A stretch of DNA of 8,663 nt, from contig JAFGPZ010000092.1 in NCBI GenBank assembly GCA_016935935.1, forward strand, positions 1 to 8,663, read 5' to 3'. Of the stretch, positions 1-5,990 are shown piece after piece; the stretch's first letter is position 1, and each line of letters starts with the position of its first letter. The notes under the pieces were generated by a model, which searched no databases, was not told the origin of the DNA, and saw only the letters and a list, made by a program, of their open reading frames with translations. The stretch comes from Deltaproteobacteria bacterium. GTDB taxonomy: Bacteria; Desulfobacterota; Syntrophia; Syntrophales; UBA2210. A program made the translations under genes and the position numbers.

Positions 1-130
1 AATCACCAACGGATTTATCTGCAAAATGTGGCTGTCGAAAACTCTTAATGCGAGAAGCGGGGATGCGCACTCCTTTCAGTTCAGTGTGATTTCATATAAG
101 ACGGACCTGTCGAAAAGGCAAAGTGCGTCA
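1..130. other. Window-edge stretch with no supportable gene
   Basis: This stretch lies downstream of the metF stop codon. On the plus strand one frame stays open from position 2 to a TAA at 140-142 (46 codons, overlapping the metF end by 12 bp). On the minus strand two frames are open to the window edge, one of them from a GTG at 70. No start in the region has a properly spaced ribosome binding site; an AGGAG-like stretch lies directly against the GTG at 70, too close to serve it. The 46-codon plus frame could be the tail of a convergent gene, but I cannot tell it from chance. No terminator hairpin is evident after metF. Confidence 0.25.
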
Positions 131-1015
131 TTAATCGTTTAAACTCCTCTTCGGCAGTGAAAGTTCCGAGAGTATTCTGATAACGTGACTGCTCCTGTTC
201 ATACTGTAAAAATGGAGGCCGGAAACGTCATTGTCGAGCAAGTCTTCAGTCTGCAGTATGGCGTGCTCTATACCGTACTTTTCCACATCTTCATTCCTTC
301 CGCTCACCCTGCGCAGCTTGTCATGAAATCGAGGAGGAATTCTGGCGCCGCACATGGATGTCATTTTATCAACCTGCTTATAATTAAAAATAGGGAATAT
401 CCCTGGAATGATCGGTATATCTATTCCCAGGTCCATTGCATCGTCTCGAAATCGGTAGAAGTCTTCGTTATTGAAGAAGAGCTGTGTGGTTATGAAATCG
501 GCGCCTGCATCGACCTTTATCTTGAGATTAATAAGGTCTTCTGCAAGACTTGGCGCCTCGATGTGACCTTCTGGATAACCTGCTACACCTATGGAGAAGT
601 CTCCCCTTGATCCGATAAACTCCACCAGTTCACTGGCATAACCGAATCCTTCTTCCGTTCTTATAAAGCGGTTTGTTCCCTCGGGCGGATCGCCACGCAG
701 GGCAAGTATGTTCTCTATGCCTTTTCCCTTCAACTCATCCAGAATGCCTTCAATATCGTCGCGCGTAGATTGAACGCATGTAAGATGTGTCAGGACCTCC
801 GCGCCAAGCTCGTTTTTAATTGTCGAGGCTATCTCAACTGTTTTATCCCGTGTGCTGCCGCCGGCGCCATAGGTGACCGATATGAATGAAGGATCCCACT
901 CCTTCAGTGTCTCTATAACTTCGTATAGCTCCTCTATGCTCCCCTCGCGCTTTGGCGGGAAAACCTCAAAGGACAAGGTAAAGCCGCTTTCAGCAAATAT
1001 GTCTCTTATTTTCAA
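131..1015 (-). CDS. metF: 5,10-methylenetetrahydrofolate reductase (MetF)
   Basis: MetF is a cytosolic flavoenzyme that reduces 5,10-methylene-THF to 5-methyl-THF, which supplies methionine synthesis; in acetogens or syntrophs it can also serve the methyl branch of the Wood-Ljungdahl pathway. The sequence shows FEVFPPK near the N-terminus, with Glu17 matching the catalytic Glu of the E. coli enzyme. It also has TYGAGG, LRGDPPEG (Asp109, flavin/folate site), GYPEGH (146-151), TQLFF (Gln178) and a C-terminal LHFYSMN. At 294 residues it is the usual one-domain bacterial length. The reading frame also has an ATG at 1054. I prefer the TTG at 1015 because AAGGAG lies 7 nt upstream, the protein then begins MKIRDIF as relatives do, and the ATG falls between the putative -35 and -10 boxes. 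No MetV-like partner gene is visible in the window. Family identity is very secure; the start is inferred. Confidence 0.95.
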   Translation of the reverse strand: MKIRDIFAESGFTLSFEVFPPKREGSIEELYEVIETLKEWDPSFISVTYGAGGSTRDKTVEIASTIKNELGAEVLTHLTCVQSTRDDIEGILDELKGKGIENILALRGDPPEGTNRFIRTEEGFGYASELVEFIGSRGDFSIGVAGYPEGHIEAPSLAEDLINLKIKVDAGADFITTQLFFNNEDFYRFRDDAMDLGIDIPIIPGIFPIFNYKQVDKMTSMCGARIPPRFHDKLRRVSGRNEDVEKYGIEHAILQTEDLLDNDVSGLHFYSMNRSSHVIRILSELSLPKRSLND

Positions 1016-1022
1016 CAAGTAA

Positions 1023-1028
1023 CTCCTT
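1023..1028 (-). promoter_or_regulatory. Ribosome binding site of metF (decides the TTG start)
   Basis: AAGGAG on the minus strand lies 7 nt before the TTG at 1015-1013. The upstream in-frame ATG at 1054 has no comparable purine-rich sequence in front of it. Confidence 0.6.
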
Positions 1029-1044
1029 ACAGATTCTGCGTATG

Positions 1045-1073
1045 TTAATGTCATTTAGAAGTGATATTGTCAA
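1045..1073 (-). promoter_or_regulatory. Putative sigma70 promoter of metF
   Basis: A perfect TTGACA -35 box (1073-1068, minus strand) is followed after 17 nt by CATTAA (1050-1045), a poor -10 box with 3 of 6 consensus positions. Transcription would start near 1038, leaving a leader of about 20 nt with the AAGGAG site. The position agrees with translation from 1015 rather than 1054. The weak -10 keeps confidence low. Confidence 0.4.
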
Positions 1074-1091
1074 TCCCTTTTCTAATGGCTG

Positions 1092-1120
1092 TTGTAATAA
1101 TTTGATAAAACTGGTAAAGT
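1092..1120 (+). promoter_or_regulatory. Putative promoter of the amidase gene
   Basis: TTGTAA (1092-1097) is followed by a 17-nt spacer and TAAAGT (1115-1120). TG at 1112-1113 gives an extended -10 (TGGTAAAGT). Each hexamer matches 4 of 6 consensus positions. The inferred start near 1127 leaves a leader of about 35 nt. It lies back to back with the metF promoter in a shared intergenic region of about 145 bp. Confidence 0.35.
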
Positions 1121-1161
1121 GACCGAAGTTAAAACATATAATCGGTTGAATCCTTTTGGTA

Positions 1162-2718
1162 ATGAAAATTTCGACTCAAACAATTCTTATCTGTATACTG
1201 CTTTTCGCGACGACGCTACCTTTGGAGGCCTCGACTCTGACGCGGATTCTTGGAATAAGGCACTGGACAGCGCCCGATCACACAAGGGTTGTTATAGATT
1301 CCAGCAAAAAGGCCTCCTTTGAAACTACTGAAAAAGACCTGAAGATTTTTATCGATATAGAAGATGCTGCATTCCCAAAATCGATTCCCCACTCGTACAT
1401 GCTTACCGATTCGGCGGTTCGAACGATCTTCCTGATTCCTCTGCCAAAAAACCGGGTTAGAGTAGAAATAACATTGTCGGATAATACAAAATCCAAAATC
1501 TTTACGCTGGGTGAAATTCTGAACAAACCCCATAGAATAGTCATCGATGTGGCAATTCCTGAAATCGAAAAGAAACAGAGCGAAGAAAGAAAGCATGTCC
1601 GGATTTACACAAGGAAAAAAGTTGTTGTTATCGATCCTGGTCATGGCGGAGAGGACCCGGGGGCCGTGGGGCCAAACAAGACTCTGGAGAAGGATATCGT
1701 TCTGAAGATAGCAAAGGAGTTGAGAGAAAAGCTCAGAGATAGTGGATACGACGCTTTTCTCACAAGAGAGGGCGATTATTACATCTCCTTCAATCGGAGA
1801 ATGGGGATGGCCCGGGAATACGGAGCGGATCTCTTTATTAGCATCCACGCAGATGCATACATAAGCAGAAGAGTCAAAGGTTCTTCAGTCTATTCGCTGT
1901 CACTCAGGGGGGCAAGTAGTGAGGCAGCCCGGCTTCTCGCCGAGAGTGAAAATCTTGCCGATATCATAGGAGGAACGTCGAATGGAGAAGACAACAGCGA
2001 GTCAACACACATAACTCTCAATATGCTTCAAACTGAAACAATGAATCAGTCGAAGGTACTGGGAACGGCCGCCCTCACACACCTTGCAAGTGTGGCACGT
2101 CCAAAAATTACCACCGTTCAGGAGGCACCTTTCAAGGTACTGAAGCTGCCCGATATACCCTCCGTCCTCGTTGAAGTAGGCTTCATTTCCAATATCGAGG
2201 AGGAAAGACTCCTTCGACGGGCCGATTATCAAAAGAAAATTGCCGATGCGCTTGCGTCCGCTATCTGTGATTTTATCCCAACTCCGCAAACAGCAGGGAA
2301 AGAGGAGAGTGCTCCACAGATTACACCGAGGGAGTCACTCGTAAAAGCCGATACAGAAGCTGCCGCACCGGTCACTCCAGTTGAAACAATTGATGAAAAA
2401 TTCGATCCAGCAAAACGGATTATTCTTTACAAGGTAAAAAAAGGTGATTGTCTCGAAAGGATCGCCAAGAAGAACCACACAACTGTCCGGTCCATCATGG
2501 GGCTGAACAACCTGAAGTCGAAAAACGTGATACGCGTTGGGCAGACATTGAAGATCAACTCACCGCAGACCATACATATCGTAAAAAGGGGAGACAATCT
2601 GGAAGGCATCGCCGAAAGATACAAGACATCGGTTCAAGAGCTGGTAAAAATAAACAACATACAATCCAGGAACCGCATATATGTAAACCAGAAACTGAAA
2701 CTTCCCCAGAACCCTTAG
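1162..2718 (+). CDS. Exported N-acetylmuramoyl-L-alanine amidase (AMIN, Amidase_3, two LysM), AmiB/AmiC type
   Basis: This is a periplasmic zinc amidase that cuts the bond between N-acetylmuramic acid and the stem peptide, a step in septal peptidoglycan splitting. Its 518 residues read as: signal peptide (about 1-23, MKIS then a hydrophobic core ending LEAS), AMIN targeting domain (about 26-130), Amidase_3 catalytic domain (about 153-372), a Pro/Glu/Ala-rich linker (about 373-418) and two LysM repeats (about 421-464 and 470-514). Zinc ligands are His161 (DPGHGG), Glu176 and His229 (SIHAD); Glu338 in VLVEVGF is the catalytic Glu. Residues about 260-300 resemble the helical insert that blocks the active site in E. 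coli AmiB/AmiC until an EnvC- or NlpD-type activator moves it. No activator gene is in view. ATG 1162 is chosen over TTG 1156, six bases upstream, because it gives a cleaner signal peptide; neither has a clear ribosome binding site. An in-frame TGA at 1147 limits the gene upstream. Confidence 0.95.
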   Translation: MKISTQTILICILLFATTLPLEASTLTRILGIRHWTAPDHTRVVIDSSKKASFETTEKDLKIFIDIEDAAFPKSIPHSYMLTDSAVRTIFLIPLPKNRVRVEITLSDNTKSKIFTLGEILNKPHRIVIDVAIPEIEKKQSEERKHVRIYTRKKVVVIDPGHGGEDPGAVGPNKTLEKDIVLKIAKELREKLRDSGYDAFLTREGDYYISFNRRMGMAREYGADLFISIHADAYISRRVKGSSVYSLSLRGASSEAARLLAESENLADIIGGTSNGEDNSESTHITLNMLQTETMNQSKVLGTAALTHLASVARPKITTVQEAPFKVLKLPDIPSVLVEVGFISNIEEERLLRRADYQKKIADALASAICDFIPTPQTAGKEESAPQITPRESLVKADTEAAAPVTPVETIDEKFDPAKRIILYKVKKGDCLERIAKKNHTTVRSIMGLNNLKSKNVIRVGQTLKINSPQTIHIVKRGDNLEGIAERYKTSVQELVKINNIQSRNRIYVNQKLKLPQNP

Positions 2719-2761
2719 CATGAGGAGTCATAGCAGGCGCCTCGTCAGAATCTTCCTTAAG

Positions 2762-2775
2762 CCAGCAGTTGCTGG
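2762..2775. terminator. Weak hairpin between convergent amidase and murJ genes
   Basis: CCAGC (2762-2766) and GCTGG (2771-2775) can form a 5-bp GC-rich stem with a 4-nt loop, readable on either strand. On the plus strand a T-rich stretch follows, but only from about 2783, which is too far for a classic intrinsic terminator. On the minus strand no U-run follows. It may be a weak bidirectional terminator of the two converging genes. Confidence 0.25.
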
Positions 2776-2778
2776 GAA

Positions 2779-4395
2779 TTACCTTCTTTTTAGCTTTTCA
2801 CCAACAATTTTCACGGTCTCAACCATCTCCCTGCTTTTCATGACATAAGACGTGACCGTGAATACTACAAGGCCTGCAAAGATGGCCACAGCCAGGATGA
2901 TCAGTCTGTCCAAAAAGGGTTGTTCCGTTGAAAATCCGAGGGCATGGTCGATCGCGAGAATAACAAAGCCCATCACAAGAGAGGCGCCTGCCACTTTCAG
3001 GAAAGAAATATAAAAATCTTTCTCCAGAAAAGGGCCGAGCTTTTTTCTCAGCAAAAAGAATAATATGACAGCATTGACTGCCGAGGCAATTGACGTGGCA
3101 AGTGCAAGTCCTCCATGCTTAAGGGGAAACATGAGAATGATTCCCATGATTATGTTAACCGTCAGGGCGATAACGGCAACCTTTACCGGGGTCTTCGTGT
3201 CCTGCAGTGAATAGAAGGCAGAGACTATGACCCGGATCACGGAAAAGGCCCACAGACCAAGCGCGTAGAAGAACAGGGCCTGAGCGGTAAGAACCGTTGA
3301 CAATGCATTAAATTCTCCCCTTTGAAAAAGGACGGATATAATAGGCACGCGGAGGACGATTAGTGCCACCATAGCCGGAACGGTGACAAAGAGGATAAGG
3401 CTGAGGGAAAAAGAGATGGTCTTTTTCAGCTCTTCAAGATCTCCCCGTGCCGCATGTTCGGAAAAGCTGGGAAGTGATGCCGTCCCAATGGCAATGGCAA
3501 ATATTCCCAGCGGAAGCTGCACTATCCTGTCGGCATAATAGAGATAAGAAACACTCCCCCCGGGAAGCAGAGAGGCGAGAAGCGTACTTATAAATATGTT
3601 AATCTGATAGACTGCCGCGCCAAAGACTGCAGGCAGCATCAGAATGCCGATTCTCTTGAGCCCTGGATTGTTAAAATGAAAATCCGGTTTCAGCTTTACT
3701 CCCACGCGCAGGAGAAAGGGAAACTGCATTGCAAGCTGTATGATCCCGCCCGCCATAACACCTATTGCGAGGGCAACGACAGGTTCATCGAAATAATCAC
3801 GAAGCCAAAGTGCGGCAAAAATCATGGAAATGTTAAGCGCTACGGGTGCAATCGCCGGGGCGGCAAAGTGTCTCAGAGAGTTCAATATTCCCATGCAGAG
3901 CGCCACGAGGGAAATGAAAAATATATAAGGGAACATGAGACGTGTAAGAAATACGGTAAGCTGATATTTATCGGGTATCTTGGCAAAGCCGGGGGCTATA
4001 ATTTTAACAATATAGGGGGAAAATATTATCCCTAAGAGGGAAACTGCGACGAGTATGATCGATAGAAGTGTAAAGGCTGCGTTTGCCAGGTCTATGGCAT
4101 CCTTTTTTGTTCTCTTCTCAAGGCATTCGGTAAATACTGGAACAAAGGCTATGGTAAGAGATCCCTCAGCGAAGAGTCTCCTCAATAGATTGGGGATTCT
4201 GAAGGCAACAAAAAATGCGTCTGTCGCAAGTCCGGCTCCAAATAAGCCGGCAACAACCATATCCCTGATAAATCCAAATACTCTACTAAGGAGCGTTGCC
4301 AGCCCGATGGTTCCGGCAGCTTTTGCTACCCTTTTTTTTTCGGTTTCCCCGTATCTGTTATTGCGGAGAAGTGTGGCATTGGGGGTTTTCTTCAT
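2779..4395 (-). CDS. murJ: Lipid II flippase MurJ (MviN)
   Basis: MurJ is an inner-membrane protein of the MOP superfamily that moves lipid II from the cytoplasmic to the periplasmic face for peptidoglycan synthesis. The 538-residue product is hydrophobic throughout, consistent with about 14 membrane segments. The family hallmark is near the N-terminus: TLLSRVFGFIRD (Arg38 and Arg44 align with the essential Arg18 and Arg24 of E. coli), then FRIPNLLRRLFAEGSL (66-80). The N-terminus carries about 25 extra charged residues before the first membrane segment, including a run of nine A in the coding strand. No alternative start lies between them. Its ATG overlaps the TGA of the DUF167 gene as ATGA, with no clear binding site of its own, so translation is probably coupled to that gene. 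It is the last gene of the yggT operon and converges on the amidase gene, another peptidoglycan enzyme. Confidence 0.96.
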   Translation of the reverse strand: MKKTPNATLLRNNRYGETEKKRVAKAAGTIGLATLLSRVFGFIRDMVVAGLFGAGLATDAFFVAFRIPNLLRRLFAEGSLTIAFVPVFTECLEKRTKKDAIDLANAAFTLLSIILVAVSLLGIIFSPYIVKIIAPGFAKIPDKYQLTVFLTRLMFPYIFFISLVALCMGILNSLRHFAAPAIAPVALNISMIFAALWLRDYFDEPVVALAIGVMAGGIIQLAMQFPFLLRVGVKLKPDFHFNNPGLKRIGILMLPAVFGAAVYQINIFISTLLASLLPGGSVSYLYYADRIVQLPLGIFAIAIGTASLPSFSEHAARGDLEELKKTISFSLSLILFVTVPAMVALIVLRVPIISVLFQRGEFNALSTVLTAQALFFYALGLWAFSVIRVIVSAFYSLQDTKTPVKVAVIALTVNIIMGIILMFPLKHGGLALATSIASAVNAVILFFLLRKKLGPFLEKDFYISFLKVAGASLVMGFVILAIDHALGFSTEQPFLDRLIILAVAIFAGLVVFTVTSYVMKSREMVETVKIVGEKLKRR

Positions 4396-4682
4396 ATGAC
4401 CGAGAAAATAGCTTTCATATCTCTCTCTGTCGCTCCCGATATGGCAATCTTCTTGTTCTTCGATGCTTGACCGGCAATAATACTTATCCTCGCTTTTTTA
4501 ATCCCCAGCCTGTCAGACAGGAATTTTATACACTCATCATTCGCCTTGCCATCAACGGGGGGCGCCGTGATCTTGATCTTCAGTGCATCACCCTGAATCC
4601 CCACGATTTCACATCTCGACGCCCGGGGCAACACCCTGACATGAAAGACCGCACCTTCCTCTGTTTCCTTTATAGAAATCAT
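4392..4682 (-). CDS. DUF167 (YggU family) small protein
   Basis: This 96-residue protein of the widespread DUF167/YggU family has no firmly known biochemical function. Family features are visible: a start of the form I-x-I-K-x-T-x-E-G-A-V, the VLPRASR segment (17-23), the central KIKITAPPVDGKAND block (about 34-48) and a KKARISIIAGQASKNKKIAI segment near the C-terminus. Length is normal for the family. It begins 32 bp after the yggT stop and overlaps murJ by 4 bp. The ATG at 4682 lacks a clear ribosome binding site; a hairpin sits just upstream (4695-4716). Association with yggT and cell-wall genes is common in proteobacteria, but this does not establish a function. Confidence 0.93.
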   Translation of the reverse strand: MISIKETEEGAVFHVRVLPRASRCEIVGIQGDALKIKITAPPVDGKANDECIKFLSDRLGIKKARISIIAGQASKNKKIAISGATERDMKAIFSVI

Positions 4683-4694
4683 AGATGTCCGGGG

Positions 4695-4716
4695 AATATG
4701 GCAAACTCGCCATATT
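4695..4716 (-). other. Intercistronic perfect inverted repeat between yggT and DUF167
   Basis: AATATGGC (4695-4702) and GCCATATT (4709-4716) form a perfect 8-bp stem with a 6-nt loop. The outer arm overlaps the yggT stop codon (4715-4717). No U-tract follows on the minus strand, so it is not a standard intrinsic terminator. It may be an RNA-processing or 3'-stabilising hairpin that sets relative expression of yggT and the genes after it, or a protein-binding palindrome. Confidence 0.5.
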
Positions 4717-5014
4717 ATTTAAAATAAAGGGCTATCTGAAGCATGCTTCTTACAAGGAAGCTCTGCACAAAAATGATAATCAGTATGACAATAACGGGTG
4801 AAATGTCTATTCCTAACCCTCGCAGAGGAATCCATCTTCTTATATAATAAAGGGCCGGTTCAGTGGCACGATAGAGAAATATGACAATAGGGTTATAGGG
4901 ATCCGGATTAACCCACGAGAGAAGGGCCCGTATAATAATGAGCCACATATATATGGAGAGTCCTATATCGATTATCCTCGCTACCGCTTCTATTAAATTC
5001 CCTATGACAAACAT
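4715..5014 (-). CDS. yggT: YggT family inner-membrane protein
   Basis: This 99-residue membrane protein has one YggT repeat. Two hydrophobic helices are visible (about 8-33 and 72-95), separated by the conserved loop SWVNPDPYNPIVIFLYRATEP (about 43-63) and an R-R-W-I-P segment. Homologues (YlmG/CCB3 in Gram-positives and plastids) are linked to division-associated membrane processes, but the bacterial activity is not settled. ATG 5014 is preceded by AAGGGGAT at 5024-5017, a usable ribosome binding site. It is the first gene of a minus-strand operon with the DUF167 gene and murJ and is divergent from proC. In many deltaproteobacteria, as I remember, divIVA lies between yggT and the DUF167 gene; here it is absent. 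Confidence 0.94.
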   Translation of the reverse strand: MFVIGNLIEAVARIIDIGLSIYMWLIIIRALLSWVNPDPYNPIVIFLYRATEPALYYIRRWIPLRGLGIDISPVIVILIIIFVQSFLVRSMLQIALYFK

Positions 5015-5055
5015 ACATCCCCTTAATAAAACACTTTTTTAATTTTAATTAATGA

Positions 5056-5084
5056 TTGCTTGTTTAAAAGTCAAGAGTTATATT
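5056..5084 (+). promoter_or_regulatory. Putative sigma70 promoter of proC
   Basis: TTGCTT (5056-5061), a 17-nt spacer, then TATATT (5079-5084, 5 of 6 consensus). The predicted start near 5091 gives a leader of about 48 nt before the ATG at 5139. A longer reading frame from 5052 would have to be translated from inside this promoter, which argues against that start. On the opposite strand a TTGACT at 5074-5069 may be the -35 of the yggT promoter, but its -10 (ATTAAT, 15-nt spacing) is weak. Confidence 0.45.
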
Positions 5085-5123
5085 GTCACAAGTGATGTTA
5101 GCAGGTTTTTCCAAATAGCAGTC

Positions 5124-5129
5124 AAGGAG
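5124..5129 (+). promoter_or_regulatory. Ribosome binding site of proC
   Basis: AAGGAG ends 9 nt before the ATG at 5139-5141. It fixes that ATG as the start and not the upstream in-frame ATG at 5052-5054. Confidence 0.7.
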
Positions 5130-5138
5130 ATTGTCAAC

Positions 5139-5957
5139 ATGATACAAGGTAAAAAATTGGGAATAATAGGCGGCGGAAATATGGGAGAGGTTCTTGTGAG
5201 CGGTATTATCATGAGAAAGCTTTTAGGTGCTGAATATATTAATGTATCCGACGTGGACTTGAATCGGCGGACTTATCTGGCTGATAAATACGGCATAGCA
5301 ACTACAGAAAGTAACAAAGATGCCGTAAACGGCTCAGATGTAGTTATCCTGGCCGTAAAACCCCAGAACATGGGAGAAGTGTTATCGGGTATAGCGAATT
5401 CTCTGGCCGCCTCTACACTTGTCATTTCCATAGCGGCAGGCATTACGACTAAATTCATAAAAGATCAGCTGGGTGAAGAAATTAGAGTAATAAGAGTTAT
5501 GCCCAACACTCCAGCCCTTGTCGGTGAAGGCGCTACGGCAATTGCTAAGGGAAGCCACGCAACGGATGAAGACATGGGAGTTGCGCTGCAGATATTTGAT
5601 GCCATAGGAATCTCTGTCACCGTAAAGGAAGAACTTCTTGATGCAGTGACTGGCCTCAGCGGAAGTGGTCCGGCCTATGTTTTCTCCATTATTGAGGCCC
5701 TTTCAGATGGAGGAGTCAAAATGGGATTGGCGAGAGATATATCCCTGAAACTATCGGCTCAGACAGTGCTGGGGGCGGCAAAACTCTGCCTGGAAAGCGG
5801 TAAGCACCCGGCCCAGTTAAAGGATATGGTCACATCTCCGGGTGGAACGACCATCGCCGGTCTCAAGGCGCTGGAAGATGGGAAATTGCGGGCCACAATC
5901 ATGACTGCCGTAGAGTCGGCAACAAGACGATCCATGGAACTGGGGTCCACTTCCTGA
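5139..5957 (+). CDS. proC: Pyrroline-5-carboxylate reductase (ProC)
   Basis: ProC carries out the last step of proline synthesis, NAD(P)H-dependent reduction of 1-pyrroline-5-carboxylate to proline, in the cytosol as an oligomer. The 272-residue length is typical. The N-terminal Rossmann fold shows LGIIGGGNMGE (7-17), an acidic residue ending strand two (SDVD, 37-40) and VILAVKPQ (69-76). MPNTPALVGEG (121-131) and the C-terminal dimerisation and substrate domain follow, with LSGSGPAYVF (173-182) and the signature from HPAQLKDMVTSPGGTTIAGL (223-242). The frame is open upstream to 5052, but the extra 29 residues are not family-like and precede the Rossmann strand; the AAGGAG site supports 5139. 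It is divergent from yggT and convergent with rng, with about 33 bp to the latter and no clear terminator. Confidence 0.97.
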   Translation: MIQGKKLGIIGGGNMGEVLVSGIIMRKLLGAEYINVSDVDLNRRTYLADKYGIATTESNKDAVNGSDVVILAVKPQNMGEVLSGIANSLAASTLVISIAAGITTKFIKDQLGEEIRVIRVMPNTPALVGEGATAIAKGSHATDEDMGVALQIFDAIGISVTVKEELLDAVTGLSGSGPAYVFSIIEALSDGGVKMGLARDISLKLSAQTVLGAAKLCLESGKHPAQLKDMVTSPGGTTIAGLKALEDGKLRATIMTAVESATRRSMELGSTS

Positions 5958-5990
5958 TACTTATGCAGTTCAGTAAACTGAGACCTGCTC

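Noticed and set aside
32..116. 10-bp direct repeat CTGTCGAAAA at 32-41 and 107-116
   Set aside because: It is short, the copies are 75 bp apart, and no related structure surrounds them; chance is sufficient.
185..610. 141-codon plus-strand frame opposite metF
   Set aside because: It is an antisense shadow of metF, whose motifs are unambiguous; it has no recognisable domain or ribosome binding site.
1119..1322. 67-codon plus-strand frame starting with GTG at 1119
   Set aside because: It overlaps the amidase signal peptide region in another frame, has no family resemblance, and its start lies inside the putative -10 box.
1216..1848. 210-codon minus-strand frame opposite the amidase gene
   Set aside because: It is antisense to conserved amidase domains and has no protein-family features.
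5052..5138. N-terminal extension of ProC from the ATG at 5052
   Set aside because: The extra 29 residues precede a normal ProC N-terminus, the putative promoter lies inside them, and a good ribosome binding site marks 5139.
5965..5981. CAGTT/AACTG small hairpin between proC and rng as a terminator
   Set aside because: It has only 5 AT-containing base pairs and no following T-run on either strand, so it is too weak to call.
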